Below are positions 59,330-64,000 of a DNA stretch of 64,000 bases, piece after piece; positions within the stretch are counted from its first letter, which is position 1, and every line of letters begins with the position of its first letter. The translations under genes and the position numbers were made by a program. Location: the NCBI GenBank assembly GCA_016213245.1, contig JACRBC010000068.1:1-64000 (forward strand), given 5' to 3'. The notes beneath the pieces are model-generated. The model was not told the origin of the DNA, ran no database searches, and worked only from the letters and a program-made list of their open reading frames with translations. The DNA is from Candidatus Solibacter usitatus (GTDB lineage: Bacteria; Acidobacteriota; Terriglobia; Bryobacterales; Bryobacteraceae).

Positions 59330-60471
59330 AGTTTTTCCTGGGCCTCTCCCAGAGTCACGGTCAGTTTCACCTGGCGGCGGTTGCGGAAGAGGGTGAGTTC
59401 CACTTTATCACCAGGGCGCTTGCGGGCGAGGGCGCGCGATAGCGCGTCGAGACGATCCACGTTCTGCCCGTCGATGGCCATGATCAGGTCGCCCCCGATG
59501 CCGATCTCGGCATTGCCGACCACCAGGATCTGGCGCGGCCGGCGCACACCGGCAGCTTCGGCGGCGGAGCCCTCGGCGACGCCCTGGACCAGCAGGCCGC
59601 CCTCGGCCGGCAGTCCGAGCTCGACGGCCAGGTCCCCGTAGACGTGCATCACGTCGACGCCGAGCCGGGGCCGGCCGTAGGTCTTGTTGGACTGGTAGTC
59701 CTCGATCATGGTCTTGGCCCGGTTGATGGGCATGGCGAAGCCGATGCCGATGTTGCCGCCGGGCCCGTAGATGGCCGTGTTGATGGCGATGACGCTTCCG
59801 GAGCTGTCCAGCAGCGGTCCTCCGGAGTTGCCGGGATTGATGGCGGCATCGGTCTGGATCATCCCCTCGAGCTTGCGACCCGTCTCGTCGGCGATGTCAC
59901 GGCCCAGCGACGAGACGATACCGGTGGTCAGCGTGCCATCCAATCCAAACGGGTTACCGATGGCGAGAACTTTCTGCCCCACCTGGAGCTTCTCGGAATC
60001 GCCCATCGGCAGGTAGCTGATTTCGCCCTTTGGTTGGATCTTGAGCATGGCCAGATCGTTGTTGGGGTCGCGATAGACGACCGAGGCCTTGTATTTCTGG
60101 CCGTTGGCGAGCGTCACGTTGACTTCGGGAGAGCGCCCGCTGACGACGTGGTTGTTCGTCAGGATGCGGCCTGCCTTGTCGATGAAGAAGCCCGAGCCGG
60201 ACTCTCGCGAGGGGTAGATCTGGAGGAACCAGTTCTGGCGGTAGACGGTCGAGGTGACGTTCACCGTCGCCGCGTGGGCGCGGCGGTAGATCTCGATGTT
60301 GTTCTGCTCGTCGGTGCTCAGCCCGGCGCCCTGAGCGACCGATGGTCCGGACCACAGCGGGCCCTCGGTGTTGCGGGCGAACCGGGAGACGAGATCCCAT
60401 TGCTTCCAGTTGGTGGCCAGGACAAAACCGCCCACCAGGAGGGCGGCCAGAATGGCGATTCGTGCTTTCAT
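59326..60471 (-). CDS. HtrA/DegQ-family S1C serine protease with PDZ domain
   Basis: A 381-residue protein with one N-terminal membrane helix. The trypsin-like domain has His108 in LTNNHVV, Asp139 in DPNNDLAM and Ser216 in NPGNSGGPL. A single PDZ domain follows (RPRLGVDVMHVYGDLAVELGL; ILVVGNAEIGIGGDLIMAID). It is a periplasmic protease/chaperone of misfolded proteins. Start overlaps the coaE stop and end overlaps the DUF1080 start by 4 bases each, so it is expressed in a tightly coupled operon. Confidence 0.94.
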   Translation of the reverse strand: MKARIAILAALLVGGFVLATNWKQWDLVSRFARNTEGPLWSGPSVAQGAGLSTDEQNNIEIYRRAHAATVNVTSTVYRQNWFLQIYPSRESGSGFFIDKAGRILTNNHVVSGRSPEVNVTLANGQKYKASVVYRDPNNDLAMLKIQPKGEISYLPMGDSEKLQVGQKVLAIGNPFGLDGTLTTGIVSSLGRDIADETGRKLEGMIQTDAAINPGNSGGPLLDSSGSVIAINTAIYGPGGNIGIGFAMPINRAKTMIEDYQSNKTYGRPRLGVDVMHVYGDLAVELGLPAEGGLLVQGVAEGSAAEAAGVRRPRQILVVGNAEIGIGGDLIMAIDGQNVDRLDALSRALARKRPGDKVELTLFRNRRQVKLTVTLGEAQEKL

Positions 60472-61073
60472 GGCTTTCGCATCCGGAGGGCGCCGTAAAG
60501 GTCGCGAACCTGCCGGACGGTCATCTCCTTATCCCCTGAAGTATCGATAACGTATTGGGCGAACTTTCGTTTCTCGTCCAGGGACATCTGCCGGTCGAGC
60601 CGGTCCAGGACCTCATCGCGGGATAGCCCGTCGCGCTTCATGGCGCGCTCGATCTGCTGCTCCCTGGAGCAGACCGTGAGGATGATGGTATCGAACCGCT
60701 TGTAGCTCCCCGTCTCTATCAGAATAGCGGCTTCCACCACGGCGATGGCATGCGGGTCGGCGCGCCGCGTCTCGTCTATCCACTGCTCCTCGCGCGCGAC
60801 GACGGCGGGGTGGACCAGGGAGTTGAGCAGCCCCAGTTTCGTGGGGTCCTGAAAGACGATGCCGCCGAGAACGCGGCGGTCGATGCAGCCCTCCGGATCG
60901 AGAATCTGCTGCCCGAATGCCCCGACCACCGCCGGGTAGGCGGCGCCTCCGGGCTGCAACAGGTCGTGGCCGATCTCGTCGGCCTTCAGCAGCCTACAGC
61001 CGAGATCGGCCAGACATTTGCCAACGAAGCTCTTCCCGGTGGCCAGGCCACCGGTCAATCCGGCGCGCAGCAT
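60468..61073 (-). CDS. coaE: Dephospho-CoA kinase
   Basis: A 201-residue P-loop kinase that performs the last step of CoA synthesis. It starts LRAGLTGGLATGKSFVG, with the ATP-binding P-loop GGLATGKS. ADEIGHDLLQPGGAAYPAVV and the LID-like segment RDGLSRDEVLDRLDRQMSLDEKRKFAQYVIDTSG are diagnostic. One base separates it from folD upstream; it overlaps htrA by 4 bases. Confidence 0.95.
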   Translation of the reverse strand: MLRAGLTGGLATGKSFVGKCLADLGCRLLKADEIGHDLLQPGGAAYPAVVGAFGQQILDPEGCIDRRVLGGIVFQDPTKLGLLNSLVHPAVVAREEQWIDETRRADPHAIAVVEAAILIETGSYKRFDTIILTVCSREQQIERAMKRDGLSRDEVLDRLDRQMSLDEKRKFAQYVIDTSGDKEMTVRQVRDLYGALRMRKP

Positions 61074-61074
61074 G

Positions 61075-61989
61075 TTACTTGAGTCTCTGTTCGGCGCTTT
61101 GCAGCGTGTTTGCCATCAGCATGGCGATGGTCAACGGTCCGACGCCCCCGGGAACGGGGGTGTAGGCTTCAGCCCTCTCGGCCATGGCGGAGGGCAGCAC
61201 ATCGCCCACCAGCACGCTGCCATTCCTGTCGAAGGCGGCCTGCTTGGCCGGGCTGCCCGCGCATACGCGGGCCGCCTCCGCCGGATCGGTGACGCGGTTC
61301 ACGCCGACGTCGATGACCACCGCTCCCGGCCGGATGAACTCGCCGGTGATGAAGGCCGGGCGGCCCATCGCGGCGACCAGGATGTCCGCCGAGCGGCAGA
61401 CGGCGGGAAGGTCCCGGGTCTTGGAATGGCAGACGGTCACGGTGGCGTGCGCATGCAGGAGCAGAAGGGCCATCGGTTTGCCGACGATGTCGGAACGGCC
61501 CACCACCACGGCCTGCGCTCCGGCCACCTGGATCTGGCTCCGTCTCAGGATCTCCATGACCCCGGCGGGCGTGCAGGGGCGCGGCGCGGGCGAATTGGCC
61601 ACCAACTGGCCCACGTTGTAGGGGTGGAATCCATCCACGTCCTTGTCGGGCCGGATGGCCAGCAGCACGGCGCGGGAGTCCACCTGTTTGGGCAGCGGCA
61701 TCTGGACAAGGATGCCGTCCACGTCATCGCGATGGTTCAAGACGTCGATCTGAGAAAGCAGTTCGGCGGTGGCGGTGGTCCCCGGCAGCCGGATCTCCTC
61801 GCTCATCATGCCCAGTTCCAGGCAGGTCTTCACCTTGCTCCGCACATAGATCTCGCTCGCCGGATCGTTGCCCACCAGGATCACAACCAGGCCCGGCGGC
61901 CGGCGGGCGGCGGTGAGAGAGGCGATGCGGGGCTGGAGTTCGTCGAGGATCTGCTGATTGATCGCTTTGCCGTCAAGAATGCGGGCCAT
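61075..61989 (-). CDS. folD: Bifunctional methylenetetrahydrofolate dehydrogenase/cyclohydrolase
   Basis: A 304-residue FolD from the ATG at 61989. Substrate-site motif EIYVRSKVKTCLELGM, the FolD signature VDGILVQMPLP, NADP fold VVVGRSDIVGKPMALLLL and the C-terminal TPVPGGVGPLTIAMLM are all present. It interconverts methylene- and formyl-tetrahydrofolate in the cytoplasm. A frame extending further upstream runs antisense through the sialidase gene region and is not used. It heads the folD-coaE-htrA-DUF1080 operon. Confidence 0.96.
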   Translation of the reverse strand: MARILDGKAINQQILDELQPRIASLTAARRPPGLVVILVGNDPASEIYVRSKVKTCLELGMMSEEIRLPGTTATAELLSQIDVLNHRDDVDGILVQMPLPKQVDSRAVLLAIRPDKDVDGFHPYNVGQLVANSPAPRPCTPAGVMEILRRSQIQVAGAQAVVVGRSDIVGKPMALLLLHAHATVTVCHSKTRDLPAVCRSADILVAAMGRPAFITGEFIRPGAVVIDVGVNRVTDPAEAARVCAGSPAKQAAFDRNGSVLVGDVLPSAMAERAEAYTPVPGGVGPLTIAMLMANTLQSAEQRLK

Positions 61990-62023
61990 GGCGTCTTTCA
62001 AAGGTATCAGAGGCGCGTGTCCG

Positions 62024-63235
62024 CTAGCGAATATCCACCCTCCGCACCAGGATCGCCTTCCGCGGCGTGCCGTCGGCGGCTGGACGCTGGAACCAGGAGT
62101 AGGCGACCAGCAAGGAGCTGTCGCTGAGCGGCAGCAGGCTGGTGTAGCCGCAGGAGTCCGCCTGGGCATTGCCGGAAGAGATGGGAACCAGCTTGTGCGG
62201 CTCGGACCATTTTTCGCCCCGGCCATCGAAACTGAAGCGGAGGTCAACGCCAGGGCGGCCGGAGCTGAGAACGAGAGTCCCGTTGCCGAGGCGGAGAAGA
62301 CGCGGCAGCACGCCGGTGGGAGTGAACGCCTGGGGGCGGGACCACGTCTTCCCCATGTCGCCCGAGCGCGTGTAGAACATGGGGCCGACGCCGAGACCAT
62401 CGGTGGTGCGCAGGACGCAGAGGAGCGAGCCGTCGCGGAGGATTTCGAAGGCAGGTTCGCTGAAGCCGTCGCGGCTCGCCGCCTTGGGATCGGCGACGGG
62501 ATCGGGTTCATAGAGGATGCGGCCCTGCACTTTCCAGGTGCGGCCGTGGTCGGTCGAGCGGTAGCAGAAGGCGTGGCAATGCTTGAAATGCGGACCGGCC
62601 ATCCGCCCGGGATAGACGACGGCCAGGAGACTGCGGTCCGGCGCGACGCGAACATCGCCCCACCAGACGACGGGGAAGACGCCTTCGACGGTGTAGCGGA
62701 GAGCGGCTGGGTCATCGAGTGCGGCCCGCTCGTCCGACCATGATTCAGCACCCTTGGCGAGGCGCGCCAGGGGCACGCCGCGGAGCATCTCGGGCAGCTC
62801 GTCCAGCCGGTAGTAGACGTAGGGCAGGTTTCCGTACGTGCCCGCGCGGGTCCCAACCGGCGCCGGCAAACGCAACTCCCCGGCAGGCACAGCCTTCGGA
62901 GTCACGATTCGCAGCCGATCGCCGTTGGGGAGCTTAATGCCGGGCGCCGGTTCGGTGCTGGAGGTGAGTGTCCAGGTGCGGCCGTTGTCGGAGGAGATCC
63001 CGCGGTTGGGTACGTCAGCCGCCAACCCGTAGCTCCGGGCGCTGTCCGGGTGGACGTGGAACGTGAGGAGGATGCGGCCGCCCGCGGCTCGGTCCAGCGT
63101 AGGGAACTGGTAGTAGCCCCAGCGGCGGACCTCGGCCGGCGCCTCGGCAACCAGGGTCGGATCGGAAACGACCACGCGCGGCTGGGCCGTGGCCAGGGCG
63201 GCGGAAAGGAGGAGAGCGGCAAGGCTGAAGTTCAT
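62024..63235 (-). CDS. Sialidase-like secreted b-propeller (BNR repeats)
   Basis: A 403-residue secreted protein; the ATG at 63235 is preferred to a TTG 4 codons earlier. Signal at residues 1-17 (ending ATAQP). Asp-box (BNR) repeats are SSDNGRTWTL, STDHGRTWKV and SGDMGKTWSR. The catalytic Arg/Tyr set of true sialidases is not evident, so it may be a glycan-binding or other exo-glycosidase propeller. It ends 34 bases before folD. The divergent aldo/keto reductase starts 54 bases away. Confidence 0.8.
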   Translation of the reverse strand: MNFSLAALLLSAALATAQPRVVVSDPTLVAEAPAEVRRWGYYQFPTLDRAAGGRILLTFHVHPDSARSYGLAADVPNRGISSDNGRTWTLTSSTEPAPGIKLPNGDRLRIVTPKAVPAGELRLPAPVGTRAGTYGNLPYVYYRLDELPEMLRGVPLARLAKGAESWSDERAALDDPAALRYTVEGVFPVVWWGDVRVAPDRSLLAVVYPGRMAGPHFKHCHAFCYRSTDHGRTWKVQGRILYEPDPVADPKAASRDGFSEPAFEILRDGSLLCVLRTTDGLGVGPMFYTRSGDMGKTWSRPQAFTPTGVLPRLLRLGNGTLVLSSGRPGVDLRFSFDGRGEKWSEPHKLVPISSGNAQADSCGYTSLLPLSDSSLLVAYSWFQRPAADGTPRKAILVRRVDIR

Positions 63236-63289
63236 GAGTACTCTCAAGTATGGTAGTGTGTGCGGTAATCGAGATCCAGGGAGGGCAAG

Positions 63290-64000
63290 ATGTCAAAGAT
63301 GAACAGACGCAGTTTCCTCAAAGCCGGAACGGCCGCCGGCATTGTGGCCGCGGGTGGGGCATCGGCCCTGGCGGCGCCTGTGAAGAAGTCGGCAACCGAC
63401 TGGGTGACGCTGGGCAATTCGGGCGTCAAGGTCACCAGGCTGGCATTCGGCACGGGCACCTTCGGCGGACGCGTGCAGAGGGAACTGGGGCAGGAAGAGT
63501 TCAGCAAACTGGTGCGCTACGCCTACGAGCGCGGCATCCGCTTCTTTGAAACCGCCGACAACTACAAAGAGATGCCGCAGATGCTGGCCACGGCGCTGAA
63601 GGGCATCCCGCGCGACACCTACAAGCTGATGACCAAGTACCGGCTGCGCGACACGGAGAACCAGCAGGAGACCGTAGACCGGCTGCGCAAGGATCTCAAC
63701 AGCGAATACGTCGACATCATGCTGCTGCACTGCGTCCGGACGACGGACTGGTCCGAGCAGCACAAGAAACTGCGCGACGGACTCTCCGAGGCCAAGGCGA
63801 AGAAGATCATCCTGGCGCACGGCGCCTCGTGCCACGGCCTGTTGCCGCTGCGGGCGTTTCCCGATAACAAGTGGCTGGACGTGGCGTTGATGCGCGTCAA
63901 TCACGACGGCACGAAGATGGACACTTTGAAGATGATCGACACCAACGACGTGGGCGACGTCAACGAGGTGGCCGGGCATATCAAGAAGATCCACGCGCAG
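63290..64000 (+). CDS. Exported aldo/keto reductase, cut by the window end
   Basis: The first 237 codons are visible without a stop. GGGAGGG lies upstream of the ATG. A twin-arginine signal (NRRSFLKAG) is followed by WVTLGNSGVKVTRLAFGTGTFGG, the aldo/keto reductase start. GIRFFETADNYKE contains the catalytic Asp and Tyr; MTKYRLR supplies the Lys and MLLHCVRTTDW the His. It reduces or oxidises an aldehyde or sugar, probably in the periplasm. The C-terminus lies outside the window. Confidence 0.85.
   Translation, partial: MSKMNRRSFLKAGTAAGIVAAGGASALAAPVKKSATDWVTLGNSGVKVTRLAFGTGTFGGRVQRELGQEEFSKLVRYAYERGIRFFETADNYKEMPQMLATALKGIPRDTYKLMTKYRLRDTENQQETVDRLRKDLNSEYVDIMLLHCVRTTDWSEQHKKLRDGLSEAKAKKIILAHGASCHGLLPLRAFPDNKWLDVALMRVNHDGTKMDTLKMIDTNDVGDVNEVAGHIKKIHAQ

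Overview
The window is uniformly GC-rich except for its first ~150 bases. It carries two long Oar-type TonB-dependent receptors with an N-terminal carboxypeptidase-regulatory domain, many exported enzymes (twin-arginine Gfo/Idh and aldo/keto reductase-like proteins, DUF1080, BNR sialidase-like, S9 peptidase), and a family of short GC-rich dispersed repeats. By family knowledge this points to the phylum Acidobacteriota, most likely a Bryobacterales/Solibacter-like soil bacterium. The assignment is inference; no rRNA or marker gene was found to prove it.

Layout. 1-3.2 kb is accessory: a low-GC gene end, a GntR/FCD regulator, a complete IS630-family element, and two short stretches that look like tRNA 3' ends. 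3.2-7.9 kb (minus strand) holds a radical SAM protein, two small membrane proteins, a secreted nucleoside hydrolase, truA and pyrE. 7.9-10.3 kb has an orphan TolC-like gene and then a striking regulatory locus: two tandem palindromes, a canonical sigma-54 promoter, a candidate ~130-nt structured RNA and a 55-aa ORF. 10.4-14.4 kb is a three-subunit xanthine-dehydrogenase-family molybdoenzyme operon with an extra 76-aa protein. 14.5-15.1 kb is a nucleotidyltransferase/small-protein pair. 15.2-23.6 kb combines an Oar-like receptor with two tandem propeller-phosphoesterase paralogs. 23.6-31.6 kb has membrane proteins, a glycosyltransferase, a DUF1326 protein, two PIN toxin-antitoxin loci and a TIM-barrel isomerase-like protein. 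31.9-43.9 kb has an S9 peptidase fused to a sulfatase-modifying-factor-like domain, a second Oar-like receptor, several secreted proteins, an M23 peptidase and mtgA.

44.1-53.1 kb is an electron-transfer region. An NfnAB-like transhydrogenase pair (own terminator) is followed by a promoter and a putative extracellular electron-transfer operon: an OmcA/MtrC-family decaheme cytochrome, an intrinsic terminator-like hairpin, a DmsE/MtrA-type decaheme cytochrome, an MtrB/PioB-like outer-membrane barrel and a four-haem cytochrome built from four repeats. Together they could carry electrons across the outer membrane and handle 24 haems in all. I consider this and the sigma-54/RNA locus the two most interesting systems here.

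53.2-64 kb is mostly housekeeping and catabolic: argS, a 2Fe-2S ferredoxin, a TetR regulator with a Gfo/Idh oxidoreductase, and a tightly coupled folD-coaE-htrA-DUF1080 operon, then a sialidase-like protein and an aldo/keto reductase cut by the window end.
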